From Glycomyces sp. TRM65418 (lineage in GTDB: Bacteria; Actinomycetota; Actinomycetes; Mycobacteriales; Micromonosporaceae), in NCBI RefSeq assembly GCF_019710475.1, contig NZ_JAJFAX010000001.1, forward strand, positions 1-64,000: a stretch of 64,000 nucleotides of DNA, written 5' to 3'. This document shows positions 24,883-33,716 of this stretch, piece after piece. Below the pieces are notes generated by a model that was not told where the DNA came from, did no database searches, and worked only from the letters and a program-made list of their open reading frames with translations. Both the position numbers and the translations under genes were made by a program. Position 1 is the first letter of the stretch, and each line of letters starts with the position of its first letter.

Positions 24883-26202
24883 CTATTCGGCGTTGGCGAT
24901 CTCCACGACCGCCTCGGCCGCCTCCTGGGCGTCCTTCTGGCCCAGCCACACCTGATTGAACTCGTCGAGCGCGGCCGTGCCGAACGCGGCGTCGTTCATC
25001 GAGAGCGGGTAGCCGATGGTGGTGCCTTCGGCGGCGGTCTGGAAGCCGGTGACGTCGATGCCCTGTTCGGCCCAGTAGTCGGCGAAGCCCTCGTTGAGGG
25101 AGGACACCCCCGGCCACACCGAACCCATTTCAGTGGCGATGGCCTGGACCTCTTCGGAACCGAGGAACTTCACGAGCTCCCAGGCCTCGTCGGGGTGCTC
25201 GGTCCCCGCGTAGATCGCGTTGGACAGGCCGTTGATGACGCTGCCGGAGCCGGCGGGACCGGAGGGGTTGTCGGCCACCGCCCACGTGCCCGGTTCCAGG
25301 CCGTCGCGGTAGAAGCTGAGCATCCACGAGCCGTCGAGCGTGGTGGCGGCCTGACCGGGGACCACGTAGTCGCCGGGGATGCCGCCGTTGGGCTGGTTGG
25401 TCGACTCGGCGGGCACGGCCACATGCCACCGGTTGTAGAGGTCGGCGGTGAACTGGATGGCCTCGACGCACTCGGGGGCGTCGATGGCGTAGTCGCCCCA
25501 CGGCTCGGTCTGGAGCGAGCAGCCGTTCTGGACCGCGTAGTTCCACCAGTCGGTCTGGCCGGTGGACGAGGCCATCGCCGTCCCGTACTGGACCACGTTC
25601 TCGGGGTCGAAGTCGGGGCTGAGGGCGTTGTCGCCGTCGGCGTCGACGGTCAGCTTCTGCAGGAACTCCACATAGGTGCCGCCGTCGACCGGATTCCATT
25701 CGAGGTCGTTCACGGTGGCCGGGTCGATCCCGGCCGCTTCGAGCGCGTCGAGGCGGTAGACCATGGCGATCGAGTCCCAGTCCTTCGGCAGGCCGTACTG
25801 GTCGTCCTCGAACCGCCACGAGTCGTAGAGGTTCTCGGGGTAGATCGAGGGGTCGACGCCGTCCTCCTCGATGAAGTCGGTGAGGGGCAGCAGCACGCCG
25901 TTGTCGGCGTAGGTCGGGAAGCGGGACACGTGGTTCCAGAACACGTCCGGGGCGTTCTCGGCCGCGAACTGGCTGTCGAGGCCGGGCCAGTAGTCGTCCC
26001 AGGGGTTCTGCTCCAGCTCCACCTCGATGTCGGGGTGGTCCTCGTTGAAGGCCGCGATCATGGCCTCCAGCGCGGGCCGCTGGTTGTCGTCCCAGAAGGC
26101 GTAGCGCAGCGTCACCGCTCCGTCGTCGTCACCGCCGCAGGCGGCGGCGACGGGGAGGGCGAGCGCGAGGGCGGCGAGGGCCGCGGTGCGCGTCTTGTTC
26201 AT
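24883..26202 (-). CDS. sugar-binding lipoprotein of an ABC importer (family 1)
   Basis: A 439-aa solute-binding protein with a lipoprotein signal (lipobox VAAAC at residues about 18-22) followed by an acidic linker (GGDDDG). The body follows the family-1 sugar-binding fold with the typical openings TLRYAFWDDNQRP and EAMIAAFNEDHPDIEVE and the late segment YAGTEHPDEAWELVKFLGSEE. It is the third gene of the operon permease - permease - binding protein - LacI - glycosidase. It likely delivers oligosaccharides from the secreted glycosidase to the two permeases upstream. Confidence 0.93.
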   Translation of the reverse strand: MNKTRTAALAALALALPVAAACGGDDDGAVTLRYAFWDDNQRPALEAMIAAFNEDHPDIEVELEQNPWDDYWPGLDSQFAAENAPDVFWNHVSRFPTYADNGVLLPLTDFIEEDGVDPSIYPENLYDSWRFEDDQYGLPKDWDSIAMVYRLDALEAAGIDPATVNDLEWNPVDGGTYVEFLQKLTVDADGDNALSPDFDPENVVQYGTAMASSTGQTDWWNYAVQNGCSLQTEPWGDYAIDAPECVEAIQFTADLYNRWHVAVPAESTNQPNGGIPGDYVVPGQAATTLDGSWMLSFYRDGLEPGTWAVADNPSGPAGSGSVINGLSNAIYAGTEHPDEAWELVKFLGSEEVQAIATEMGSVWPGVSSLNEGFADYWAEQGIDVTGFQTAAEGTTIGYPLSMNDAAFGTAALDEFNQVWLGQKDAQEAAEAVVEIANAE

Positions 26203-26248
26203 CCTTCTTGCCTTTCATGGTCGAGAGGTCGGTCGAGCGGTGCCGGCG

Positions 26249-27064
26249 TCACTTCATGCCGCTGAGGGCGATGGAGCGGACGATGTGGCGCTGGAAGATC
26301 AGGAAGACGACGACCAGCGGGAGGAGCGCCATGGTGGAGGCGGCCAGGATGAGGTGGTACTCCTGGTTGAACTGGGACTGCATCTGCGCGATGCCGCGCG
26401 TGATGACCTTCGTCGACTCCGAGTGGGTGATGATCAGGGGCCACAGGAGGTTGTTCCAGGTGTTGACGAAGCTGATGATCGCGAGCGTCCCGAGGATCGG
26501 CTTGGCCATGGGGACCATGACGCGCCACAGGATCGTGAACGTCCCGGCGCCGTCGATGCGGGCCGCGTCCTCGATCGAGACGGGGATGGTCTTGAAGTAC
26601 TGCCGGACCAGGAACACCCCGTACGGCATGAGGAAGCCGAACACGAACGGCAGGATCAGACCCACGTGCGTGTCCACCAGGCCCAGTTCGCGCACGATGA
26701 TGAAGGTGGGCACCAGCGTCACGATCTGCGGCACCATCAAGGTCGCGATGTAGGCCCAGAAGAGCTGGTCGCGGCAGGGGAAGTCGAGGCGGGCGAAGGC
26801 GTACGCGGCGAGGGTGGAGAACACCAGCTGCCCGACGGTGACCGCGACCGCGACGACGCATGAGTTGAGCACGAACGTGGCGAAGTCGTAGCGACTCCAG
26901 ACCTCGGCGAAGTTCGTCAGGATCGGGCTCGCCGGCGGCGCCCAGGGGTCGGAGGTCAGGATCTCCTGCTTGGACTTGAACGCGGCGTTCACGGTCATGA
27001 GGTACGGCCCGAGCGAGAGCAGGGCGCCGGCCAGGAGCACCAGGTAGAGCGGGATCTTCTTCAT
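26249..27064 (-). CDS. carbohydrate ABC transporter permease (MalG type)
   Basis: A 271-aa permease with six predicted helices and the EAA motif SIEDAARIDGAGTFTILWRVMVPMAKP. AAGG-like sequence precedes the ATG and only 9 nt separate it from the upstream permease stop. It ends RSIALSGMK. It forms the membrane pore with the MalF-type partner encoded upstream and needs a shared ATPase from elsewhere. Confidence 0.92.
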   Translation of the reverse strand: MKKIPLYLVLLAGALLSLGPYLMTVNAAFKSKQEILTSDPWAPPASPILTNFAEVWSRYDFATFVLNSCVVAVAVTVGQLVFSTLAAYAFARLDFPCRDQLFWAYIATLMVPQIVTLVPTFIIVRELGLVDTHVGLILPFVFGFLMPYGVFLVRQYFKTIPVSIEDAARIDGAGTFTILWRVMVPMAKPILGTLAIISFVNTWNNLLWPLIITHSESTKVITRGIAQMQSQFNQEYHLILAASTMALLPLVVVFLIFQRHIVRSIALSGMK

Positions 27065-27073
27065 CGGAGGCCC

Positions 27074-28027
27074 TTAGCTGAAGTCGTAGACGGTGCGCTT
27101 GCGGAAGAACGAGACCTGCGCCAGGGTGATGAGCGCGATGATCGCGAAGAGGATCACGGCGAGCATCGAGGCGTACCCGGCGTTGCGCTGGGTGAAGGAC
27201 TCCAGGTAGATCTGGTAGTTCAGCGTCGCGGTGGAGCCGGCCGGACCGCCCGCGGTCATGACGTGGATGGTGTCGAAGACCTGGAACGAGCCGATGACGC
27301 TGGTGATGAGCACGAACAGCATCGACGGGCGCAGCAGCGGCAGCGTGATCTTGAAGAACCGGTACGGCGCGGAGGCGCCGTCCACATCGGCCGCCTCGTA
27401 GAGCTGCGCGGGGATGGCCTGGAGGCCGGCGAGGAAGAACAGCATGGTGTAGCCCGTGTACTGCCAGACGTTGACCGAGGCGATCACCGGCATGGCCCAG
27501 GCCGAGTCGGTCAGCCAGGACGCGCCGTCGACGCCGAACACCTCGAGGAACCGGTTGAGCGCCCCGTAGGCCGGGTCGAAGACCCATCGCCAGATGACGC
27601 CCAGGGCGACGGGCATCGCCATCCACGGCAGCACGTAGATCACGCGGAAGGCGTTGCGGGCCTTGACTTTGGAGTTGACCGCCAGTGCCAATGCGAGGGC
27701 GAGCACGGTCTGGGCGGGGATGTTGAGCAGGACGTAGTAGAAGGTGTTGCCGATCGACTGGAGCGCCCGCTCGTCGCCCGCCAGCTCCCGGTAGTTCTCG
27801 AGGCCGATGAACTCGGGGTCGGACAGCAGGTTCCAGTCGTAGAAGCTCAGGGCGACCACCACCACGATCGGCGCGATGAGGAAGACCGTGAAGCCGAGGA
27901 TGCTCGGGGCGAGCATCCCGTAGGCCTCCAGCGCGGTCCGCGGATGCCACCGCCGCACCCCGCGCGGCGGCTGTCGGGGAGCGCTCACCGGCCTGGGGGC
28001 CGGCTCGGTGTCGAGAAGGGTTCGCAT
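27074..28027 (-). CDS. carbohydrate ABC transporter permease (MalF/UgpA type)
   Basis: A 317-aa permease: about 35 basic/proline-rich cytoplasmic residues, six predicted helices and the EAA loop QLYEAADVDGASAPYRFFKITLPLLRP. It is the first gene of the operon and starts about 40 nt after a predicted -10 (28067-28072) that overlaps a LacI-type operator. Confidence 0.92.
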   Translation of the reverse strand: MRTLLDTEPAPRPVSAPRQPPRGVRRWHPRTALEAYGMLAPSILGFTVFLIAPIVVVVALSFYDWNLLSDPEFIGLENYRELAGDERALQSIGNTFYYVLLNIPAQTVLALALALAVNSKVKARNAFRVIYVLPWMAMPVALGVIWRWVFDPAYGALNRFLEVFGVDGASWLTDSAWAMPVIASVNVWQYTGYTMLFFLAGLQAIPAQLYEAADVDGASAPYRFFKITLPLLRPSMLFVLITSVIGSFQVFDTIHVMTAGGPAGSTATLNYQIYLESFTQRNAGYASMLAVILFAIIALITLAQVSFFRKRTVYDFS

Positions 28028-28066
28028 GGCACCTGGCTTGTCGAGTCGGGATCGGGGATGCGAGGA

Positions 28067-28096
28067 ATGTTAGCGCTCACGGCGATCGTGAGTCAA
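28067..28096 (-). promoter_or_regulatory. promoter of the second importer operon
   Basis: On the minus strand: -35 TTGACT (28096-28091), 18-bp spacer, -10 TAACAT (28072-28067). The operator GTGAGCGCTAAC overlaps the -10. Confidence 0.65.
28069..28080. promoter_or_regulatory. LacI-type operator, copy 1
   Basis: GTTAGCGCTCAC (near-palindrome around AGCGCT) overlaps the -10 of the importer operon. An identical 12-mer occurs at 28228-28239. The regulator encoded at 24852 in the same operon is the likely binder. Confidence 0.65.
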
Positions 28097-28227
28097 GACC
28101 TGCGGAAAATATCTTCATTCATCGATTCATAGCAGCTGAAATAGCTGGTCAGTATGAACTATCGGAACCGAAAATCAGGTGCAGATCACTTGAGCGATGC
28201 GTACTGCCCGTTCGACGCTGAATTTCC

Positions 28228-28239
28228 GTTAGCGCTCAC
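28228..28239. promoter_or_regulatory. LacI-type operator, copy 2
   Basis: An exact second copy of GTTAGCGCTCAC, 159 bp centre-to-centre from copy 1. No promoter of another gene is evident beside it, so it may be an auxiliary site for repression by looping. Confidence 0.55.
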
Positions 28240-28315
28240 AGTTCAGGGACCATCCTCGACACGCAGCCCTCGATGACCGCGAACCCTCCGTCCGCCCGGC
28301 CCCGGCGCGCTGCGA

Positions 28316-28429
28316 CCGGTCGAGGCCGGCGAGTGCCCGGACGTGCCCGACTCGTCGACCACGCCGGGAACCCGGTTGGGACTGTGGAACCGCAACGGCG
28401 GCGCCGACCGGCAATGGAATCTCTCGTGA
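28316..28429 (+). pseudogene. C-terminal remnant of a ricin-type lectin domain
   Basis: The plus strand reads about 37 codons to a TGA at 28427 that match the last repeat of a ricin B-lectin domain: a GECPDVPDSSTTPGT-like opening, then LGLWNRNGGADRQW with the diagnostic Q-x-W. The second cysteine (normally LWDCNGG) is replaced by Arg. There is no start, and the coding signal fades upstream of about 28316. It is probably the tail of a decayed secreted glycosidase, similar to the lectin domain of the GH43 at 427. Confidence 0.55.
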
Positions 28430-28463
28430 GGACCGCCCCGTGACCGACCGGTTCGGCGACACG

Positions 28464-28497
28464 CTCCAGGCCAGAGGCGCGGACCTCTGGCCTGGAG
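28464..28497 (-). terminator. terminator of the third importer operon
   Basis: Perfect 14-bp stem CTCCAGGCCAGAGG / CCTCTGGCCTGGAG with a 6-nt loop, 44 nt past the stop of the kinase gene (28541, minus strand). Confidence 0.75.
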
Positions 28498-28540
28498 GCA
28501 GGTCGATCCCTTGAGGACGATCCTATGTGAGCCCTCGCGG

Positions 28541-29485
28541 TCAGCGGGCGGAGACGGCGGGGGCTCGGGCGACCGCGATGCGCGGGGCGAGCGCACTCGA
28601 CGGGTCGACGTCGGGCAGGAGCTGCGCGCCGTCGAGCGGCTGCGACTCGCCGATCGCCACCTCGGCGCCGGGCAGGTCGACGCGGACCTCCGCGGCGAAG
28701 GCCTCGGCGAGACGCCGCGCGCCGAAGACGCCGCCGAGCCCGCGGACCTGCGGCACGGCGGCGTCCGCTTCACCGGTGCGGTGCAGCCCGGCGAGCGCGG
28801 ACAGCGCGAGTTCGCGTCCCGCGTTCGCCAGGATCGTGTCGGCGACCGTGTCGCCCTCGACGGCGGCGACCGCCACCGCACGGGCGTACGCGGCGATGCG
28901 GCTGACCCTGTCCTCGTCGGCCTGGAGCTCGAGATACGCGCGCTCCAAGTCCGGGAAGTCGGCCCGCACCGCCGAAGTGAGCGCGGTCGGCTCGCCCCGG
29001 CCGTCGTGGGCGCGCATCACGGCGTCGAGCGCGGCCCGGCCGATCCAGAATCCGCTCCCGGCGTCACCGATGAGATGGCCCCAGCCGTCGATCCGGGCCA
29101 CGTTCGTGCGCCCCACGGCGAGCGTGACCACGCCGGTGCCCGCCGCGACGACCACCCCGCTGCCGGTGCCGAGGGCGCCGAGGAACGCCGTGACCGAGTC
29201 GTGAGCGATGTGGACGGACACCACGCCGTGCCGCTCGGTCGCATCGAGCAGCCGCTGCGCCGCCGCGGCGCCGGATTCGAGGCCCGAGACGCCGAGCGCC
29301 AGCCGCTCGAAGGCCCGCCCCTCGGCGATCGCGGCCTCGACGACCGCGGCGAGTTGGGGCGCGAGCGGCCGGTCGGTGCGGATGCCGGGGGCGGTCCACT
29401 CGGCGGGCGCGGGGCCGCCGATGTGGCGGATCTTGATGTCGGTCTGGCCGGCGTCGAGCACCAGCGTCCGGGTCGCTCCGGTCAC
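28541..29485 (-). CDS. BadF/BadG/BcrA/BcrD-type sugar kinase (N-acetylglucosamine-kinase-like)
   Basis: A 314-aa ASKHA-fold ATPase: phosphate-1 motif LVLDAGQTDIKIR, phosphate-2 region VVVAAGTGVVTLA, the motif GWGHLIGDAGSGFWIGRAAL, and an adenosine-type segment VRGLGGVFGARRL. In this family the closest functional analogues phosphorylate N-acetylglucosamine or related hexoses. It ends an operon with a GH113-like hydrolase and an importer, so it probably phosphorylates the released monosaccharide. The GTG start at 29485 overlaps the upstream stop by 4 nt (GTGA). Confidence 0.82.
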   Translation of the reverse strand: MTGATRTLVLDAGQTDIKIRHIGGPAPAEWTAPGIRTDRPLAPQLAAVVEAAIAEGRAFERLALGVSGLESGAAAAQRLLDATERHGVVSVHIAHDSVTAFLGALGTGSGVVVAAGTGVVTLAVGRTNVARIDGWGHLIGDAGSGFWIGRAALDAVMRAHDGRGEPTALTSAVRADFPDLERAYLELQADEDRVSRIAAYARAVAVAAVEGDTVADTILANAGRELALSALAGLHRTGEADAAVPQVRGLGGVFGARRLAEAFAAEVRVDLPGAEVAIGESQPLDGAQLLPDVDPSSALAPRIAVARAPAVSAR

Positions 29486-30453
29486 GAAGCGGTCCTTTCA
29501 CGGTAGTGGCGGGCCATGAGGTCGCCCGCCGGTTTGCCGTAGGGGCAGTAGTCGTCGTTCACGGCGGCGTCGGCCGCGGCGTACAGGCGCGGCGGCCAGT
29601 CCCAGAGCATGAAGCCGCGCATCCAGGGTCGGCGCTCGCAGGCGTCGAACATGGCGCGGTAGTAGCGCAGCTGCTCCTCCCCCGACGGGAAGCCGGGGAG
29701 GCTCCAGTCGTTGGGCCTGGCCGGGGAGCCGGTGCGGGAGGGGCAGCCGGCCTCCATGAAGAAGAACGGCTTGTCCGCCGCGGCGACGACCTGCTCGATC
29801 CGGTCGAGTTCGGCCTCCCAGCGGTCGATCGGGTAGTACCCGCTGGAGCTGATCACGTCGACCGCGTCCCACCAGCGGACGTGGTCCTCCTGGTATTTGT
29901 CGCAGTTGTACGTCACCAGTCCCGAGTAGACCTCCCGGACGGCCGCGATGAGCGAGCGCCAGTCCTCTTCGCGTGAGTCGGCGCGGACCATTTCACATCC
30001 GACGCAGAGCATCTCGCAGCCCTCGGCTTCGGCGATGCGGGCCGCGTGGAGGAGGAACTCCCGGTACGAGACGAACCACTCCGCCCAGCTCGGCTCGCCC
30101 GGGACGTCCCAGTCGAAGAAGCCGATGTAGGCGCGCCAGGTGCCGTCGCCGACGTTGACGACCGGCTTGAGGCACACCTTGAGGCCGTGCGCTTTCGCTT
30201 CCCTGATGGCCCAGACGATCTCGTCGTCGGTCACGGTGGGCGCCTCGCGGAACGGCACCTCGGTGGACTGGGCGGTGTCCTGGACGGCCGCGTAGGCGAG
30301 CGCGGTCCAGTTCACGCCGTGCTCGGCCATGGCGCGCATGGAGTCGGCGGCGGCGGGCCTCGCCCAGGTGCCGCGGACACCGGTCCAGCCCCATGTCATT
30401 CCGGCGATGAAGGGATCGGCGCGCAGATCGGTGCGGATGGGGGGAAGTGTCAT
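29482..30453 (-). CDS. GH113-like glycoside hydrolase (beta-mannanase/mannosidase type), cytoplasmic
   Basis: A 323-aa TIM-barrel hydrolase. Features match GH113: the opening GMTWGWTGVRGTW, the LKPVVNVGDGTWRAYIGF strand, candidate acid/base Glu154 in CVGCEM and nucleophile Glu234 in FFFMEAGCP, and a terminal MLWDWPPR loop. There is no signal peptide, so it acts inside the cell on imported oligosaccharides, plausibly manno-oligosaccharides. The ATG at 30453 overlaps the permease stop by 4 nt. It is coupled to the downstream kinase. Other clan-A families are possible because motif positions alone were used. Confidence 0.75.
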   Translation of the reverse strand: MTLPPIRTDLRADPFIAGMTWGWTGVRGTWARPAAADSMRAMAEHGVNWTALAYAAVQDTAQSTEVPFREAPTVTDDEIVWAIREAKAHGLKVCLKPVVNVGDGTWRAYIGFFDWDVPGEPSWAEWFVSYREFLLHAARIAEAEGCEMLCVGCEMVRADSREEDWRSLIAAVREVYSGLVTYNCDKYQEDHVRWWDAVDVISSSGYYPIDRWEAELDRIEQVVAAADKPFFFMEAGCPSRTGSPARPNDWSLPGFPSGEEQLRYYRAMFDACERRPWMRGFMLWDWPPRLYAAADAAVNDDYCPYGKPAGDLMARHYRERTAS

Positions 30454-31307
30454 TTCACGGCTCCGGAAGTGAGGCCCTTGTAGATCCAGCGTTGCAGGAA
30501 CAGGAAGGCGATCAGGGTCGGCACGATGACGATCAGGGTGCCGGCCGAGATGACCTCCCACTGCGCGCCGAACGGCCCCTTGAAGCGGAACAGGGAGGTG
30601 GAGATGAGGCCTTCGGACGGCAGGTACAGGAAGGGCGCGTAGAACTCGTTGTAGATCGCGATGCCCTTGATGATCACGACCGTGGCGATGGCCGGTTTGA
30701 GCAGCGGCAGGACGATGCGCCAGTAGATGGTCCAGCGGTTCGCGCCGTCGATCATCGCGGCCTCGTCGAGCGAATTGGGGATCGCCTGCATGAACTGGAT
30801 GAACAGGTAGATCGCGATGATGTCGGTGCCCATGAACAGCAGGATGAGCGCGGCCTTCGTGTCGTACAGGCCCATGCCGTTGATGACCTGGAACGTCGCC
30901 ACCTGGCTGGTGACGCCGGGGATGAGCGTGGCGATGAGGAAGAGCCCGAAGACGAGCCTCTTGCCGCGGAACTCGAACCGGTCGAGTCCGTAGGCGGCCA
31001 TGGTGCCGATGAAGATCGTGCCGGCGAGCGAGACGGTGAGGACGATCGCGGTGTTGGCGAAGCCTTCGAGCATCTTGCCGCTGTCGAAGGCGGTCACGAA
31101 GTTCGCGAAGTTGAACCAGTTCGACGGGGGCGTGAGCGCGCTCGTCGAGCCGTACTCGGTCGGCGTCTTGAGGCTCGCGAACAGGACCGTCACGAGCGGC
31201 ACGAGGGTGACGACCGCGGCGATGACCAGGCTGAGGTACTTGGCGGTGCCGACGGTGACCCGCTGGATCCGCGCCCCGGGTCTGGGAACACTGTGGATGG
31301 TGGTCAT
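30450..31307 (-). CDS. carbohydrate ABC transporter permease (MalG type)
   Basis: A 285-aa permease with six predicted helices and the EAA loop NSLDEAAMIDGANRWTIYWRIVLPLLKP; the C-terminus ends YKGLTSGAVK. Both ends overlap neighbours by ATGA, with the MalF-type permease upstream and the GH113-like gene downstream, so the operon is tightly coupled. Confidence 0.92.
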   Translation of the reverse strand: MTTIHSVPRPGARIQRVTVGTAKYLSLVIAAVVTLVPLVTVLFASLKTPTEYGSTSALTPPSNWFNFANFVTAFDSGKMLEGFANTAIVLTVSLAGTIFIGTMAAYGLDRFEFRGKRLVFGLFLIATLIPGVTSQVATFQVINGMGLYDTKAALILLFMGTDIIAIYLFIQFMQAIPNSLDEAAMIDGANRWTIYWRIVLPLLKPAIATVVIIKGIAIYNEFYAPFLYLPSEGLISTSLFRFKGPFGAQWEVISAGTLIVIVPTLIAFLFLQRWIYKGLTSGAVK

Positions 31308-32263
31308 GTCAGGTCCACCTTCTCGTCGGGGAAGAGCTTGCGCTGCACGAAGGTCACCGCGAGCACGATCGCCAGGAGCACGATCGCCATCGCGGAGGCG
31401 ATGCCGACCTGCCGGTGGGTGAACGCGGTCTGGATGGTCTGGATGACGAACGTGGACGTGCCGTTCGCGCCGCCGGTCATGATGAACGGGATCTCGAACA
31501 CGCTGAGCGAGCCCGCGATCGACAGGACGAAGCACAGTCCGAGGATGCGGCGGATGCCGGGCAGGATGATCGCCCAGAACTGCTGCCACTTGTTGGCGCC
31601 GTCGAGTTCGGCGGCCTCGTAGATGTCGCTCGGGATGGACTGGATCGCGCCGAGGAACAGCACGAAGTTCATGCCCATGTACCGCCACACGCTGGTGCCC
31701 GCGAGGGACCAGTTGGCGATGTCGGGGTCGCCGACCCATTGGGGAGGGTCGGCCAGCCCGAACCAGGACAGGACCGTGTCGAGGGTCCCGTCCGGCTGGA
31801 ACAGGTACAGGAACACGAACCCGATGGCGACGCCGTTGATGAGGTAGGGGAAGAACAGCACCCCGCGGAAGAAGTTCTTGAACCGGGTGTTGAAGCTCAG
31901 GATCGTCGCGAAGTACAGCGCGAGTCCGATCTGGATGAACGAGGCGCCGAAGTAGTAGAGGCTGACGTAGAAGACCTCGAAGATGCGCGGATCGGTGAAG
32001 ACGCGGACGTAGTTGTCGGCGCCGACGTAATTCAGGTCCTGGTCGAGCCCGTCCCAGTCGGTGACGCTGAAGTAGAGGAGGTTCGCCGCCGGCCAGTAGG
32101 TCAGCAGGACCAGCAGTGCCACCGCCGCCGCGATGAACAGGTACGGGGTGAGCCGCCGCAGGATCCGCCGCCGCCGGGCGGCCCCGGAGGGCCGCTGGAC
32201 GCGGCCCTCCGGGTGGAAGCGGTCGACTGCGACGTCCACTGCCGTGGAGTCCTTGATCGCCAT
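31304..32263 (-). CDS. carbohydrate ABC transporter permease (MalF type)
   Basis: A 319-aa permease. A cytoplasmic N-terminus of about 35 residues is followed by six predicted helices and the EAA motif SDIYEAAELDGANKWQQFWAIILPGIRR. It follows the binding-protein gene by 23 nt and overlaps the next permease by 4 nt. Confidence 0.92.
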   Translation of the reverse strand: MAIKDSTAVDVAVDRFHPEGRVQRPSGAARRRRILRRLTPYLFIAAAVALLVLLTYWPAANLLYFSVTDWDGLDQDLNYVGADNYVRVFTDPRIFEVFYVSLYYFGASFIQIGLALYFATILSFNTRFKNFFRGVLFFPYLINGVAIGFVFLYLFQPDGTLDTVLSWFGLADPPQWVGDPDIANWSLAGTSVWRYMGMNFVLFLGAIQSIPSDIYEAAELDGANKWQQFWAIILPGIRRILGLCFVLSIAGSLSVFEIPFIMTGGANGTSTFVIQTIQTAFTHRQVGIASAMAIVLLAIVLAVTFVQRKLFPDEKVDLT

Positions 32264-32286
32264 GATTGCTGCTCCGTCGTCCTCGA

Positions 32287-33606
32287 TCAGCCCGCGAGCC
32301 GTTCGACCGACGCGCCCCAGCGCTCGTTCAGATCGGCGAAGAAGCTCTCCTTGTCGCCGTCGGCGGCGCCGCGGGCGACGTCGACCAGCTCCTGGCGGTA
32401 GATGTTCCCGAACAGGTCCACCTGCGAGTCGCTCGACACCTCGTTGAGCAGGCCCTCTTCACCGGCGGGGGCGGGGTTCATCTCCATGAGCTGTACGCCC
32501 GCCTCCTCGAGCCCGGCGAGGTTCTCGGGCAGCGGCGCGGACGCCATGGTGGAGATCATGGCCTCGTTCTCCGCGAAGCCGGACTCCTCGATGAACCACT
32601 GGATCCAGGCCCAGGCCGCGGCCTTGGACTCGGAGTGGCGGCTGATGCCGAGGTTGTAGTCGCCGGCGATGACCGAGTACTGGGCGCCGTCGACGTTCGA
32701 GGGGAACGCCATGTAGCCGATGTCGTCGGCGGAGGCGCCGTTCGCCTCGGCGGCGTCCTGGAACTGGGAGATCGCCCACGAACCGAGGGTCATCGCGCCG
32801 ATCTTCCCGGTCGCGAGGTCCACCTTGGACTGCTCCCAGTTCGTGGTGAGCGGGTCCTCCTCGGTGAGGCCGGCCGCGACCGCGTCGTAGAGCAGGCCGT
32901 CGATCGCGTACATGTCCTTGCCCTCGGACCACGGGGCCGGGTCCTCGGCCATCTCACTGGCGGCGTCGGGGTTCGCGGTGACGCCGCCGAGGTTCCCGAA
33001 GGACTGGCCGAGGGGCCAGCCGTCCTTGTAGTTGGTGTACATCGGGATCGCGTCGGTCCCGTCCTTCACCTGCTGGAGCGCGGCGAGGAACGCCTCGGGG
33101 GTGGTCGGGAGGGCGGTGACGCCCGCCTCCTCGAACACCCGCTTGTTGTAGAGGACGCCGTTGGCGTTGCCGCCGATGGCCAGTCCGTACTGCGTCCCGT
33201 CGTACGAGGCGCCGTTCAGGAACCGGTGCGTCTCCGCGAAGTCGGCCTTCTCGCCGATCGGTTCCAGGAACTGCTCGAACTGGTCGGGCTGGACCGAGGC
33301 CGGGATGCCGATGACGTCGCCGTAGTTGTCGGTGGTGAGGCGGGTCTGCATCTCGCCCGCGTAGTCGGTGATGGCCTCGACTTCGACCGAGACGTCGGGG
33401 TATTGCTCCTCGAACGCCGCGATGTACTCGTCGAACTGGCCGTTCTCGACGAGGTCGGTGCGCCACGTGATGATCGTGAGATCGCCCGCCACCTCGCCGT
33501 CGATCGTGTTGGAGGGGTCGTCGTCCGCAGCTCCGCCGGTGCAACCGCTCAGTGCGATCGCGGCGGCGGCGAAGGTCGCGACACCGGCCAATGCCTTCTT
33601 GGTCAT
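32287..33606 (-). CDS. sugar-binding lipoprotein of an ABC importer
   Basis: A 439-aa lipoprotein: signal peptide with lipobox ALSGC, acidic linker, then a family-1 sugar-binding fold (LTIITWRTDLVENG, YIAAFEEQYPDVSVEVEAITDY). AAGGAG lies 7 nt before the ATG at 33606; the longer frame from 33630 is not needed. It is first in a five-gene operon (binding protein, two permeases, GH113-like, kinase) divergent from the LacI gene at 33886. The palindromes at 33689-33739 lie in its promoter region. Confidence 0.93.
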   Translation of the reverse strand: MTKKALAGVATFAAAAIALSGCTGGAADDDPSNTIDGEVAGDLTIITWRTDLVENGQFDEYIAAFEEQYPDVSVEVEAITDYAGEMQTRLTTDNYGDVIGIPASVQPDQFEQFLEPIGEKADFAETHRFLNGASYDGTQYGLAIGGNANGVLYNKRVFEEAGVTALPTTPEAFLAALQQVKDGTDAIPMYTNYKDGWPLGQSFGNLGGVTANPDAASEMAEDPAPWSEGKDMYAIDGLLYDAVAAGLTEEDPLTTNWEQSKVDLATGKIGAMTLGSWAISQFQDAAEANGASADDIGYMAFPSNVDGAQYSVIAGDYNLGISRHSESKAAAWAWIQWFIEESGFAENEAMISTMASAPLPENLAGLEEAGVQLMEMNPAPAGEEGLLNEVSSDSQVDLFGNIYRQELVDVARGAADGDKESFFADLNERWGASVERLAG

Positions 33607-33688
33607 TCGGGGACTCCTTGTCCGGTTCAACTCTGAACTGGCTCCGCTCGGCCGTTTCAGCGGAGCCTGAGGCGAAGATTAAGTGATG

Positions 33689-33696
33689 AACCGGTT
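33689..33696. promoter_or_regulatory. AACCGGTT palindrome, candidate operator
   Basis: TGAACCGGTTAA, with an 8-bp perfect palindromic core, lies 83 bp upstream of the binding-protein start and close to a TTGACA (33716-33711, minus), in the divergent promoter region shared with the LacI gene. Confidence 0.45.
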
Positions 33697-33716
33697 AAGA
33701 ACAAGTGCGATGTCAA

